Shown: positions 9,868 through 21,730, numbered from the stretch's first letter. The stretch is 64,000 nucleotides of DNA from Notospermus geniculatus (GCA_002633025.1 NMRB01000125.1:1-64000), one strand, 5' to 3'. Notes: generated by a model from the sequence alone, not told the origin. A program made the numbers and translations.

Positions 9868-12800
9868 TTAATCTCCTTTACTGGGTTTAGTTGGGTACAA
9901 TCTATTGTGGATGTCAATCTGTAAATTGTCAAGACCACCAAATTTCATGTCAATGACTGCCATCAAAACAACAGCAGCAATGAAATACCACCTCACAAGA
10001 GGGCAATGTACAATCAACAGCAGTTGAAAGAACATTATAATAAGCCAAGCAATAATAGCCAAAAACGAGAGTAAATTTCCTGAATCAGGTGATACCACTT
10101 CTGGTTCATTGAAATTCTTCTGGGCATAAAACTGCTCTAAACGCTCCTCCTTTTCACTCCACCGCTCTTGACACCAGCTGGCCAGACCTTGTTCCGAGTC
10201 TGGGATCTGTGAGATAGGTACTCGTTTGATGTGGTAATGCACTTCCTTAGGGAAATCTCCGAGTGGGACATTTATTTCGTTCTGGGGAATGTTGAGCGGG
10301 TAGCCGATGGTGATGTCATAAATGGCATCCAAAGTGCCATCTGAAAAATATTTTTGACAACTTAAGAACAGTACAATTCAAGACATTAAAATCTGGAAAT
10401 TGTTCCTGATTAGGCCACGCTTTTTTTATTCCTTGTTTCGCGGGCTTTTTTTGAGCACCTCCATCAGAGGAGGGCGGAAAAAAAATAAAAATAAAATTTT
10501 ATTTTTTGATTTCTCGAACGTTTTCCAAGGCATCTGAATAGCGGAGGAAAAGAAAAAAATAAAATTTTATTCCAAAAAAAAGGTTCAACTGGTGGTATGA
10601 ATGACACAGTGAGCTGATTGTGATCGTATCATCGCTTACCTGCATGCAGGCACGGTCAAATTTTGGCCCAAGGTGACGAGTGACCATGAACCACGCCATA
10701 TTGTTGGATGACAGCCTCGAGCAAGTCAGTGCCGGGTTTCTGTGCAGCTACTGTAACTAGGTCTATACGATCAGTGAAAATCTGCGCGAGGCTGTTGGTA
10801 CAGATTGGCAGATTGTCAGAAACCGCGCATCATGACATCGATCGGACGGTAAATCATACAAACATGACAAAATAGGCCTATTTTTGAAAAATGTATTTTC
10901 GATCTCGGCCTCCTGAGCGGCGGGCGGGATAAAAATAAAAATAAATTTTTATTTTTTTTCTATTTTGTGGAGTTTTTGGAGCGGCGGGCTCGCGAAAATC
11001 CCGAAAAATAAAATTTTATTTTTTTTTCATTTTCCTATTTTCACCTAGCGGCGGGCCCGCGAAACAAGGAATAAAAAAAGCGTGGCCTTATCTTTGAATA
11101 ATATTCTGAGATATTGTAACCTACTCTTTTTCATATGTTGAGCAAGGAATGTGAAGCCGGTTGTCCTTGGATGAAGAACATGGTTGAACTTGGGTAGACC
11201 ATTCTTTTCTGCAAATGCGTCACTGCGGCTCTTGGTATCTGGAGTCAGATCGGTACCTTCTGGGAATAATAAAAGCTAGAAAGAAGAAAAGACATGAAAG
11301 AACTGAGCAACAAACAACTGACCAAATGTGAATCACCGACAGCTGAAAACAGGCAAACTATCAAGTCGAGGGTAAATCAGTCAACAGGGTTTGTTAAAGT
11401 TTACCCCAGAATGTTAACCGAATGTTTTTCACATGACATTTACCTGAATTGTATTTCCTACATCTTTAGAGTGATCTAAAAACTTGGTCAGTATGAGCTT
11501 ATCCAATTCCCATTTGCGGCGTATAAAGGTAAAAAGACCAAACTGCATGCTCCAGCCTGTAATGATGAAATAAACATGAGCTGCCTGTGATGAACTGAGG
11601 TACCGCTATTTCAATTTTCCTGTGGCAATTAGCTTGAAAAGTATTTCGGTGACTACATTTACCAAAGTTAAATACCTATCTAAACAGTGAAAATGCGCTG
11701 TATATTATACAAACCTGGCCCAGGGATGTGTCTGAGTTCCCACTTTAAGATGACCCTTTCATGTTTCATTGCTCTCATTTTAAACAAGCACGACCAAAAA
11801 TACATCCAGTCAAGTCGAGTGCGATGGTTCATCAAAAACAGACAATGGTCATTGGGATTTATCTTATCACCAGCGATGACAGTTTTGACACCAGCAACAT
11901 GATCAAGTAGACCCTGAAATAAAATGATAGGGTAGGCCAATAAATGTATGAATAATGGTGAATGTCTTTGTACCGCAGGCTTTTGGCGACTGATGTTGAG
12001 AATCACACAGTCAATCAGAAATTTCAATAGGCCTAGGCCTTGTTCTTGTTTTTTTAAGGTTCCATCCATGAAATAGGCCTATTTACCGGTAGAATTTGTA
12101 CTGATTCTTTATTTGCTCTTGATGTCTACAAAATACTATGGCTTCATACAGGACAATTGCACATGTCATGCATGTTGTATGAGGAACGACTGAAAACTTT
12201 GAATCTAACATTAGAGACCGGACGTGCGCATGCAGACTTGCTGGAAACATAGGCTAGGCCTAAAATACATCATGGAGAAACAAACATCGATAGGGACATT
12301 TTCTTCACTTCAACAACAAATCAAGGTCGTCGTGAGTTAGGCCTACACTAATATTCGGAAGTAACGTTAGGCCTACCTTTCTTCAGTCAGCTGAGAGTGT
12401 CAATTCCAGGGTCAATTCCTGGAACCTTGGAGGAATTATACTGACAGTAGGCCTATTGAGTAGGCCGGTAATTCCTCCACGAGCTGGAAAAGTGGAACTC
12501 TACGATTATTGGCATCAACCTACTTAATCAATGTAGCCAAGGGGCACATTGAACGCCACCTGAGAATCATAGAGGGGGTTAATACAAGCCCCTAGTGGGC
12601 TTCCTCAACAACCCTGAGGACAGGTAGGCCTAGGCCTAAATCAACCTCAGCCATGGAAGTATTATACAGATGCCTCAGCCTACTCACAGCCAACAGGGAT
12701 TCCCAGAAATATATCATGGTGTCCACAATCTTCCTAAATATAGTTGGTTTTATGATTGGTGGCACGAAAAGAAGGGGCAAGAACGGGAGCAGCATAAAAA

Positions 12801-12870
12801 CAGCTCCAAAGAATGCCCCTAAGTATGCAATCAGACAAAAACTGATGCCCCTGATTGCTTTTAAATTCAT
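9868..12870 (-). CDS. LCLAT1: Lysocardiolipin acyltransferase 1 (LCLAT1/ALCAT1), complete, five exons
   Basis: LCLAT1 is a membrane acyltransferase that re-acylates lysocardiolipin and other lysophospholipids at ER/mitochondria-associated membranes. Exons on the minus strand: 12870-12688, 11913-11715, 11556-11444, 11275-11125 and 10340-9868. All have GT-AG borders and phases that join in one frame, giving about 372 residues (vertebrate LCLAT1 is similar). The N-terminal hydrophobic segment lies at about residues 9-40. Acyltransferase motif I is NHRTRLDW (the H-x4-D catalytic motif, exon 2). The FPEGT substrate motif starts exon 4. The last exon has WCQERWSEKEERLEQFY followed by two hydrophobic segments, as in the family. 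The stop TAA is at 9870-9868. Intron 4 is mostly a MITE (10413-11087). It is transcribed away from ATG2. Confidence 0.95.
10413..11087. mobile_element. PIF/Harbinger-type MITE inside LCLAT1 intron 4
   Basis: The TIRs read GGCCACGCTTTTTTTATTCC at the left and its inverse at the right (ending at 11087). The target duplication is TTA (10410-10412 and 11088-11090). A 3-bp TWA duplication with GGCC-type ends is typical of PIF/Harbinger. The core has several A/T-runs (AAAATAAAATTTTATTTTT) and GCGGGC blocks that can fold. It makes up about 86% of the 784-bp intron. Confidence 0.82.
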
Positions 12871-13397
12871 TTTGGGTAGGAATGTTTACATGCTTTTCCC
12901 AGCAACACTAAATATTGGTTTCTGTCTCCGTCACCAGGGGGATTTTCGCATTAAGAACCAATATGCGGAGTATGACCAAAAACCAGGGAATTCCCTGCCG
13001 AGGACAGGCTTCGCCTACGCGACCACTGCACCTGATTGGTTCTTTCAATGGAGTCATTTATTTTTAGAACGAGGTAGCGTTGTCTAAGTTTGGTGTAAGA
13101 GTGAAGGATATCCACTGTAAAAATGTCCCCGTTTTATTGTTATATTGAAACCAATCACCAGATAGGCCTATTAATGTTACGCAATAGGCCTAACGTTAGC
13201 TAGTGTCTTTTTTCCTAGGATGGTTTTTCCTGGGGACATTCTTTTCTTTCACACTGGTTGGGAGGCCAAGCCTTGCCTGCCAGCCAATCAATGGGGGGGG
13301 GGGGACTCTTGGTGCATGCAATCAGCCTAGTCATCACTATGCTGAAATGTTAGGTGCAAAAGCACTGATGATCATGGGGTCAGTTGTGCTGTTTGGA
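12871..13397. other. Spacer between LCLAT1 and ATG2, no ATG2 start exon seen
   Basis: The stretch probably contains the LCLAT1 promoter and 5' UTR. A run of 12 G lies at about 13294-13305. I looked for the ATG2 N-terminal (chorein) exons here and did not find them. Confidence 0.4.
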
Positions 13398-13697
13398 CAC
13401 TGATGAGGTCTGACAAGTGAATCTGTGGTAGCAGTTACACTGATGAGGTCTGGCAAGTGAATCTGTTGCAGCAGGAACACTGATGTAGTCTGACAAGTGA
13501 ATCTGGCAGCATGTACACTGATGTGGTCTGACAAGTGAATCTGTTGGACAGAGGTACACTGATGTGGTCTGACAAGTGAATCTGTGGTAGCAGGTATACT
13601 GATGTGGTGTAACAGGTAAATCTGTTGTAGCAGGAACACTTATGTGGTCTGAGAAGGGAATCCATTGTAGCAGGAACACTCTGTGGTGGCAGTAACA
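13398..13697. repeat. About 40-bp minisatellite, seven and a half copies
   Basis: The unit is roughly CACTGATGTGGTCTGACAAG then TGAATCTGTGGTAGCAGGTA. Copies begin near 13398, 13438, 13478, 13516, 13557, 13597 and 13637, and the last is partial. It ends 21 bp before an ATG2 exon acceptor, within the intron upstream of that exon. Confidence 0.9.
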
Positions 13698-13718
13698 GTA
13701 CTTTTATCTACATTTCAG

Positions 13719-16700
13719 TGTTGTCCCGCATCAAAGTGTCATTCGTTGACACAGTGGTCAGGATAGAGCATCTTCCGAAAGAATCAAAGACTGGTGTTGC
13801 ACTTGAAATGAGGATCAAAAGGTGATTGACAGTTGCAGTTGTTTCTGCATCGGCAGTTCAACTGACCGGTGTTGTACATGTAACTTGTACTTTGAGGAAT
13901 TTTTCTGTGTGTTGGATGCAATATTGGCTGGTACCTTTTGCTGGTACCAAATTGTAAGCTGAGGTTGTGAAGATATCGTTAGGTTATTGATGATGATTTG
14001 GTTAACTGACTATAATGTATCGTAAAACTACCGTATTTTCCGCATTACTAACAGCACCGCCCTAAGACCCGCACCGCCCTAAGACCCGCACCCCCATAGG
14101 TCATTGCTAAATCCTCAGAAGACCTGCACCGCCGTATCACCCGCGGCTTATAACATGAATGATTCTTGTGAGAGGAGCACGACAGATATACCCAGTATCA
14201 GGTCGGTCACTAACTCGGGTAGACTGGTTCCAGGAATCAGTCGATAACTCGGGTACTCGAACGAACTGAACCGGAACAAGCCTCGTTTTCAATCAAACAA
14301 AATGGCTTCGCTGGGAATGCCCATGCTGTTTACCTAAATTTGACATATTCATGCAAATTATGCATAGTTATAGGGCCGATTATAGGCCTTAATCCACATA
14401 AGAACCGCACCGTTGCATCACCCGTACTCACGAATTTGGGGCCTTTTCGCAGAAAAAGCCGTGGATCTTATGCCGGAAAATACGGTAAATGACTTGGCAG
14501 ATGACTTTAGCTGTTTAGACTCATGTATAATTTTTCCTGTCTGTTTCAGGATTGACTATTTTGATGACCAAGTAAATGACCAAGGTACATCTGTTGATAA
14601 AGGATCAACGAGTACAAGAAGTATATATGAACCTGCTGCCATACAAAACAAGAACTTTCACATGATGGGAGTGACGTTTTACTGTGATCAATTCCTGGAA
14701 TCAAATCGGACATTCTCTCGAAGTGCCTCAGCCTCGGCTTCATTAGGTTCATCCCCGCTGTCTCCAAAGGTAAACTAAGCCGAAGGATTTTGGTTACCAG
14801 TATCTAGCCAATGAAATAAATCGCCGCATACAATTATTTTGTTTGTTTGGCTGAGATAGAAAGTTCAGAGTCTGATTTAGCAACAGGCTTGTCTGACGGC
14901 CAAATACCAAGGTCTTGATTGGTTAATAAATTTCAGCAGTGCAGAATTTGGCAGATGGCTATTTTTGAGCCCTTGACACGAACATTAATCCATGTGAAAC
15001 AGGAAAAAATTGTTCAATTCATGAAATACTATCCCGCGAAAATTTTTGCGTGTATATATAATCAGTCTGTGCTGTCTCACATCTGGCTGAGATGAGCTTC
15101 ACTGGCAATAAAAATCAATATGCATATATTGAGGAAGAAAACCTACTGATTCTTGCTGTGTGCCTTTTCAGACGAACCAGCCAATCCTGACCCAACCCCA
15201 CACCAGTACAACTCAGTCGAATGCGAGTATGAATCTATCATCCACCACATTAACAGAACCCATTAAAATTGCTGAACTTGCCGGCCAACAAGAAATGAAG
15301 GTTAAGCTCAAACAGAGTGAGGCAGTGGCAGGACCAAAGGTAATTATGAGCCAAACTGGAAGTGTGGTACATTTAATACTTGTCTTAGAAAATTGGGAAG
15401 ATGGGGATTTGGCCTAGTGGTAAAATGTGCTGCCCCTGAGTGCTGATGATTGATGCCTAATGCGAGGGTCTTTGGATTCGAGTCTGGTAGGAAGCTATGC
15501 CTTCCACTTAGAAACCTGTTATTATTATTTGCCCTTGTACTTAGAAAAGACAGAGAATCCTTAATAGGAAGATTTCATTGTATCTTTCTGTTGTATGTGA
15601 CTATTGAGTGATATTTTTCTTACAGCTTGAGCTCAGCTGTAATCTGACGGCATTGAAGGTGCTATTATCACCAAAGCAAGTGCATATTCTGCTGCAACTT
15701 GTTAATGGGCTTTCATCTCCAGGTATGTACCAACAGAATTCACATGTTGGTAAAAGTGACCCCTTGTGTGGTAAAAAAATGATGTCCCACTTGGAAAATC
15801 TGAATTTTAGGAACTCAGGATCGGAATGGGAGTTGTAGTCAGAGCAGATCTTACCTTCCGATGCACGGTTGTCCAGAGAGACGTTTCCCTAGGGGGCGAT
15901 TATAGATGGAAAAAGTTGTAATCCAGGGAGAATGAGGGAATTACCGTACCTATCGTCGTGATAGAATTTACTGGCGAGAAAGATTTCATGGTTTGACCCC
16001 AAATGGACCAAAAATTTTAATTTTGTTATAATTTTGATTTGTGCTTTTCCAGGAACCTGTGATAACACCAACATAAAACCACGCAGCGCCAGCAACAAAC
16101 CGATGCAAGCAGACGACTATAGAAGAGTAGAACAGGATTTGCAGACGCAGCTTCAGAANTATCAAACTAAAGGTAATGGGGTGTAGGTTTGAAGTGACAT
16201 ATTTCCATGACCTAGTGACCTACGTAAAGACTAGTTGGACCAAGGTAGTCATGTTGGTATCAAACTAAAGGTAATGAAATGTAGGTTTGAACTGACCTAC
16301 TTCCATTCCATAACTTGAGATCTTCGATATTTGCTTGCTTGCCATTAAAAGGTGAAATATTCCTACTTGTCTCTCACTTTTCCCCTGTCAACCTCTTGAG
16401 TTGCCAAGTCATAGTCAGCTGAGCGCAAGGCCCATGGGCCTCTTGTTACAGGAGAATGACTTCTTTATAGGCTTTCTTGGTTTACTAGTGTCTTCACATG
16501 TTTTTCTTTATCATCTTTCCATGCCTACCGTCCCTATATGGATGAAGCCAATGTCAAGTGCCCACTTCATCTTTTCAAGGGGGGTAGGGGGTCAGGGAAA
16601 AGATGAAGTCACTTTGTCTTTTTGGCATCAATATAATTTTGAGACGGCCCCTTATCATCTGTGTACCAAAGAAAGTCATACCCATAGACTGCTGTACTTG

Positions 16701-18992
16701 CAAAGTTTATGGGCATTTCCAGCTTTGATCGCCTGTATGCAATTTTGTGGCCCTTTTTGCATTATTTTCATTTTTAGTGTCTCCCGTGTTAGGTGTTGGA
16801 TACTGTGACAAGTAATTTCTTCGTGTTACAGGGGATTCGATGGAAGAAGAAGAGGTCTATTATTCAATGGGCCTTGGTGGCCCCGGGTCCACTGAAATGG
16901 ATGCATCGATGTCAAGTCAACACAGCACACTCAGTAATAGGTCAAGCAGCACCATTGGATCATCCAGTATGTAGTTCAGTGGAATTTCTCTATAGAGGCT
17001 TTGCATATGACATCACAAGCCGCCATGTTGGAGTACACATTCTGCAGAGGCGCAGCAAAATGAGCCATGCATGCCCCAATGACGTTACATCAAACAATGG
17101 CGTTGCGCACTTCACGCAAGTCATCAAACAATGGCGTTGTGCACTTCACGCAAGTCACATCTCGGTCAGCTCACACCTCTGCACCCTGTGTCCTGCAGAA
17201 TGGCCCCCAGGATGACCTCATTGCAAAGTACATGTATCTATTGACTGTGTTTTGGTTGTTTACTTTCATAGAAGCAGGCATGTCAACTCAAGTTCCAGCA
17301 ACAGACAAATTTCATCTTTGAAATCCTGCGCACAGTTTGTAGACTATGCCAGCATCTTTGTTGAAGCATTTTCAAAAGTTACTAATGCACCTGTCAACAA
17401 TATATGATGGCATTGCAATGGACTTGGACTTTTTTTCTGTTGTTTCCAGATTTCCAGTATAGTTATGGTGCAGGCTACCGATCAAAACCAGAATCACCAT
17501 TCAAAGCCACAATACCTAAAGGTGCAATGGCAAGGAAGCCAGGTCGAATGAAAAGCAAAGGTGAGGAATTTTAAAGCTGGGCATGAAATGGGTCCATCTT
17601 GTCCACATTTTATGCATGAAAATGAAAGCCAATTGGCATGATTGGGGTGTCTATGAGAAAGAACATCTGAACTGGGCTTATTTCTTTTCTTTTCAACAGA
17701 ACAGTTCGGGGACTCATCAGCCCAGTATTCCATTGGCCTGGTGGTCGAGCAGTTTAACACGTTTGACTTTCAATCTTAACAGGGTCAGTGCGTGGGTTCG
17801 ATCCCGGCCAGGACATGTGTGTGAAAAGCTGTGAACCAATTAGAGTCTGTCGGATGAGACTCAAAGCCGTGGACAGTAGCCTGTCGTGGACTCCACCCCG
17901 TAGTATAAGCTTAAGATCCAAAAGGGTCATGAAGCTTCAAATTATCTATCTATCTATCTAATTTCTCTAAACAAAAACGAGGGATAATGACATACATGTG
18001 GGGGGAGAGGGTGCATGGGGACCCCTCAGACTACTTTCCACGGACTACTTATCCTGTATACTTAGAGAAGGGTTTATTACCTGAAACTTGAGTTCCTGTT
18101 TTCTTCAGATCACCTCCAGAAACTCCTTGATGACCCAGCAGCTGAACTGACTCGTTACAAGTTAAAACTGACCTACATGTCCATAACCATTCTCCACGAA
18201 GACCCACCCCCTACACCGTCAGACGGTATCGACCCTGGTGTATCGTCTATTGAGAAGTTGAAGACGATGACGGAGAAATTCTTCGACGATTTGCGTCATG
18301 TTCCTGACCGTAGCACGGTGTTTGATCTTGAACAGTTGAGGGAGAAATATGCAGGGGCTTGTCCACATGATCATATCAAGTAAGCACATGCAACAGATGG
18401 ACTTGATCAATCCTTTTTTGATGCCCAAATTTTTTTCTCACATTCGATTCGAAGACCTAGAAATTATTTTGTTCTGATTAGGCCCACACCAATATGCAAG
18501 TTTTACAGGCGGATTTTGATCTTTGTTTGAATGTTGTCTGAAGTCCAAGAATTTCATTTTGGTGGAGATGACGTCATCACATAAAAATCCGCTTCAAATG
18601 GCGTCATCAACCCACGTGGTGCACTTTGTCGTCAGTGCATGTGGAGTGTGTGTGACTTCAACCATGACGCAGTCTACACGTGGCACACTTTGTTGTCGAC
18701 GTCAGCATGGTGGACCGCTGGTCAAAATTGACGTCATAATCAGCCACTGCACAAGCTCTATTCTCTGATGATGAACTGATTGAAATTTCTCGTCATTTCC
18801 AGTTGTGTAGGCAAACCTCTCACCATCGAGTGCAACCAAAAATCCTCCACGGCTTACCTGACGATGAGCGCGGACATCTCCTTGGGAATGATGGAGATCA
18901 TTGAGACTTTGTTTGACCGTCGCAACTTCACATCCTCCAGTCCACTTGGCTTTGGTCTTCCTGTCGACACTAATACACCATATTTCAGTGAG
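13719..18992 (+). CDS. ATG2: Autophagy-related protein 2 (ATG2), internal part, nine exons
   Basis: ATG2 is a rod-shaped lipid-transfer protein that bridges the ER and the growing autophagosome. Exons: 13719-13821, 14550-14769, 15172-15339, 15626-15722, 16053-about 16171, 16832-16966, 17450-17560, 18109-18379 and 18803-18992. All have AG acceptors and GT donors with compatible phases. Recognised stretches are LSRIKVSFVDTVVRIEH, YFDDQVND, KVKLKQSEAVAGPK, LLSPKQVHILLQL, ADDYRRVEQDLQTQLQ, EEEEVYYSMGLGG and ACPHDHIK. They follow vertebrate ATG2A in order, roughly residues 160-570 of about 1,940. The N-terminal chorein exons and everything after exon 9 were not found. The fifth exon ends inside a dispersed repeat next to a single N (16159), so its end is uncertain. 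Most introns carry a transposon or repeat. Confidence 0.92.
14031..14485. mobile_element. Pogo-like MITE in an ATG2 intron
   Basis: The ends are CCGTATTTTCCGCAT and the imperfect inverse ATGCCGGAAAATACGG. TA duplications lie at 14029-14030 and 14486-14487. Subterminal motifs of the type GCACCGCCCTAAGACCC recur. The outermost ten bases match those of the pogo element at 1410-5135, and both have degenerate GCACC-type subterminal repeats, so it may use a related transposase. Confidence 0.8.
15406..15510 (+). mobile_element. tRNA-derived SINE fragment in an ATG2 intron
   Basis: An A-box-like TGGCCTAGTGG (about 15407) and a B-box-like GGATTCGAGTC (about 15474) are spaced as in a tRNA promoter, but the body does not fold as a clean tRNA. 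It is truncated, with no clear tail. Confidence 0.5.
16160..16449. mobile_element. Second copy of the GGCCCATGGGCC-ended dispersed repeat
   Basis: It contains about one and a half units of the 105-bp minisatellite seen at 7230-8010 (ATCAAACTAAAGGTAATG, TTTGAA(C/G)TGAC, CATGACCTAGTGACCTAC) and ends in GGCCCATGGGCCTCTTGTTA. It starts directly after the single N at 16159, at the end of ATG2 exon 5, so its left border is either an assembly join or the true insertion site. Confidence 0.75.
17091..17157. repeat. Two tandem copies of a 33-36 bp unit in an ATG2 intron
   Basis: The unit CAAACAATGGCGTTG(C/T)GCAC then TTCACGCAAGTCA is repeated twice with one or two differences. Confidence 0.75.
17733..17962 (+). 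mobile_element. tRNA-derived SINE with (ATCT)n tail, in an ATG2 intron
   Basis: The tRNA-like head has an A box TGGTCGAGCAG (17742-17752) and a B box GGTTCGATCCC (17795-17805). A central part follows (GTCGGATGAGACTCAAAGCC), resembling the GGATGAGAC core shared by many metazoan SINEs. A short (ATCT)n tail ends near 17960. The orientation is the same as ATG2. No flanking duplication was confirmed. Confidence 0.78.
18569..18763. mobile_element. CRE-palindrome MITE, 5'-truncated, in an ATG2 intron
   Basis: It is the same family as the complete element at 26243-26480. Both have ATGACGTCATCAC, CCCACGTGGTGCA, CAGCATGGTGGACCGC and TGACGTCATAAT in the same order, and end TGCACAAGCTCTAT. Two TGACGTCA palindromes lie at 18569-18576 and 18729-18736. 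The left TIR is missing. Confidence 0.78.
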
Positions 18993-21542
18993 GTAGGACC
19001 AATTTATTCTAGATGTGATTTCATGGTTTCTTGTATGGTGAAACTTCTCTTAGGGTCTATCCAAATTCACATTCCATGTACACAGAAAAAGCTGTGCCAC
19101 TGGTACCTGTGTGTTACAGGCTGGTATCTGTGTTACCCGGTACTGGTATCTGTGTTACAGATACCAGTGGTTCACCCATGAAATCATGAAGTCATTTCAC
19201 TCTTCTTTTCTCTGTTTAGCAGTATTTCAGGTCTGGATGTACAGTTTTCTGTTTCAGAATGGGACGAAGCCATTGCAATAGGATAGGAGCAGTCAGTCGC
19301 ACTAATTGTCAAAAGATGGCAGCCAAGTTCTAATGGACCAATACAAAAGAAAATTCTTTTGATTAGTGCTTAAGCAAGCATGAATGGGTCCGCTAGGCAT
19401 TGAATTGGGCCAAAGTGACACCTATTGGTCAACTGACTGACAGCTCCTGTTACCTTCCTCACTTATGTAGCCCTCTTACTGTAGTTACCATTTCTAACAC
19501 TAGAGTGGTCTGTGCACCAACTACCGGGTAGATGAAGTTGTCGGCAGATACATGCATCTATGCCAAGTTGGAAAGATGAAAGTCAGTCATGCCTTTGTTC
19601 ATACAAACGTCATCAAAAGTAATAACTCTGCAAGCAATATGCATGATTAACTTGGGGGAGGATTTTAAAATTGGCTTCTTGATTGGTATCGGTAGTAATT
19701 TGGGGGACACAGTCTTGAAAGTTTCCGGGGAAAAAAATGGGCCTCCAACTCCGAGCAGGCAGGGAGCCTCCAATGTTGAATTTTATTGAGAAGGTTCAGT
19801 GTTTATGAGGTATTACTGGATGTATTCCTTATTTTCAATGTTTTAGATATTTTGACTCACAACCAGAGCAACCATTGGCAAATGATGTAGCTGATTGCAA
19901 ATGTGACATAAATAAAAAAAATTCTGCAACAAGTGAGAGGTAGAAAGCAGTCTGGTGTTGAATTCAAGGTTAAATATTGTATACATATATGATGTTAGTG
20001 GTTTTAGATCCCACCATCAAACTCTTCACTGTCCTTGGCACCTCACATGAACTTGGCCGCCATGATCATCTCAGTCAGTTAAGCTTCTTATCAAACCTTT
20101 GCTTTAGTTGTAAACTTTACCTCTTATCATACCACCGTGTGAAATTTGCCACGGGCAAATTAATATGTTTACCGCAAACACCCATCAGTGTTTATTTTCG
20201 TAATAAGGCAGGAAAAATCCCCTTCGTGTGATATTGGATATTTCATAGCGGGGAATATTTCCCAGACTTTTTTTGAAAATACCCAAGAGTGTGCATTTTG
20301 TGAACTAATAATGTCAGTGGTGGCTCTTGGTTTTGACCTGGGGCTTGCCTGGTTATTGAAGTGTATGCCAGAGTGTTGTTGATGGTAAGAGTGAGAGAGT
20401 GGAACGATATGTAAAGACATATAAACTACTTTTAAATACATGCACATGATATTATTAAGTCCGTATAGCGGGAGTTATTTGGTTCATATCCTTGGCATTA
20501 CCGTATATCAAAGAGGTGAACCTTTTGAGTTGGGTTTGTTCCATCTTACCATTCAATGCGTGATTACTCTGGTACTCTTGTGCAACTCAGTCCAGAATGC
20601 AGCACTGTCATAAAAGAAAAAAATATGGACTGGTGCTTAACTTTTAGCACTTTTTGGAGTCCAATTGCACTTTTCAGTCTGCATGGGTCACCTCGAATCT
20701 GGAGGTACTGAGCTGTGAATCAAACAACATCATTCGTGTGTCCTAATTGCTCAGGTTTAATGTCCTGGTCTCTCTGACCTCTCCAACCTCTCACGGGGTT
20801 CTTCCTCTTGCTGAATAGTTCATCAAGAAATCATTGCCTCATTACCATGCAATCAAGCATGTCACATGAGTATCTGGTCCTTTTGTCTAGGCTTTCTCAC
20901 TATCTAATGAAAGGTCTGTAGTGTGGTAAATTACCAATAAAGACGGATGCCAGATTATTGCGGGATATGACAGCAGTGCAGAACAATTGACAAGGTCAAA
21001 CTATTGAATTTTGGTCAGACACCAGAAATTGTAGGGTTGATTCCCATATGTAAGATTGCCAAAAATCCAGATGGTGCCCCAGGTACCATCAGAGACTCTT
21101 GACGAATACCGGTATTATATCTCACGGGTGAATTCTGGTTTCACCAACTATTGGACTTCTTGGCGAACAGCAATTTGTACAAGCAGAACTCGGATCGTTC
21201 TGTCGACTCTAAATTAATTTGAACAAAGTGTTTATACAGATTGTCACTGAAAAAAATCCCCTGAATAATGGGTTGGCAATATCTTAACGCTGTTGTAGCA
21301 GAAGGCCTACCGTGTACCCAAGAGTTGCGCCGTTGATCAACTTCACACCGATGATGGCCATCGCAGGTTGTCTTCAGTCTTGGTATTTGGTAGTAGGCGG
21401 CGCAGTTAAGGGTCGTCCGAGCTGTCAGAAAGGGTTGGATGGAGTGTCTGTGTTGGTCTGACTCTCTGAGAGTCCTCTCTGCTTGTGTCCAGCCAGCCAT
21501 CAGTACAGGGTCAGGGTGTTGCCCGTATAGAGGTTTCCCACG
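18993..21542. other. Region after the last ATG2 exon, no gene seen
   Basis: An intron of ATG2 should start here, but no next exon was recognised. A possible acceptor near 19258 is followed in each frame by an early stop or by unrelated sequence. A GGTATCTGTGTTAC-type local repeat lies near 19115-19165. Confidence 0.4.
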
Positions 21543-21730
21543 TGACGTCATCAAGGCCGCGTTGGCCGTCAAATTGACCACGTGTTTCCTGAAGGAACGT
21601 CACGATGATGCGATGACGTTATTTCGGGTCGTGTCTCGTCGCGTCAGGCGGAACGTCAATCCACGTGTAGCACCCTATTGACGCCAGTTTGCGTCATTTT
21701 GACGGCCAGTCACATGACTTGATGACGTCA
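21543..21730. mobile_element. Hairpin MITE with TGACGTCATCAAG ends
   Basis: The ends TGACGTCATCAAG (21543) and its inverse CTTGATGACGTCA (to 21730) are followed inward by inverted GGCCGTCAAA/TTTGACGGCC blocks. It also contains CACGTG (21578-21583) and several GACG-type half sites. Confidence 0.65.

Noticed and set aside
12653-13087. 144-codon plus-strand frame near the LCLAT1 start
   Set aside because: It is antisense to LCLAT1 exon 1 and its upstream region, and does not match ATG2 N-terminal sequence.
13337-13679. Three overlapping minus-strand frames of 76-100 codons with repeated peptide motifs
   Set aside because: They are translations of the 40-bp minisatellite in three frames, with no start context or splice support.
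13398-13697. CRISPR-like array
   Set aside because: Units are contiguous with no unique spacers, and the host is an animal, so it is a minisatellite.
17733-17810. Possible functional tRNA gene
   Set aside because: A and B boxes are present but the arms do not pair as a cloverleaf, and a SINE body and (ATCT)n tail follow.
19258-19300. Possible next ATG2 exon after a TTTCAG acceptor
   Set aside because: The in-phase frame stops after eight codons and other frames do not resemble ATG2.
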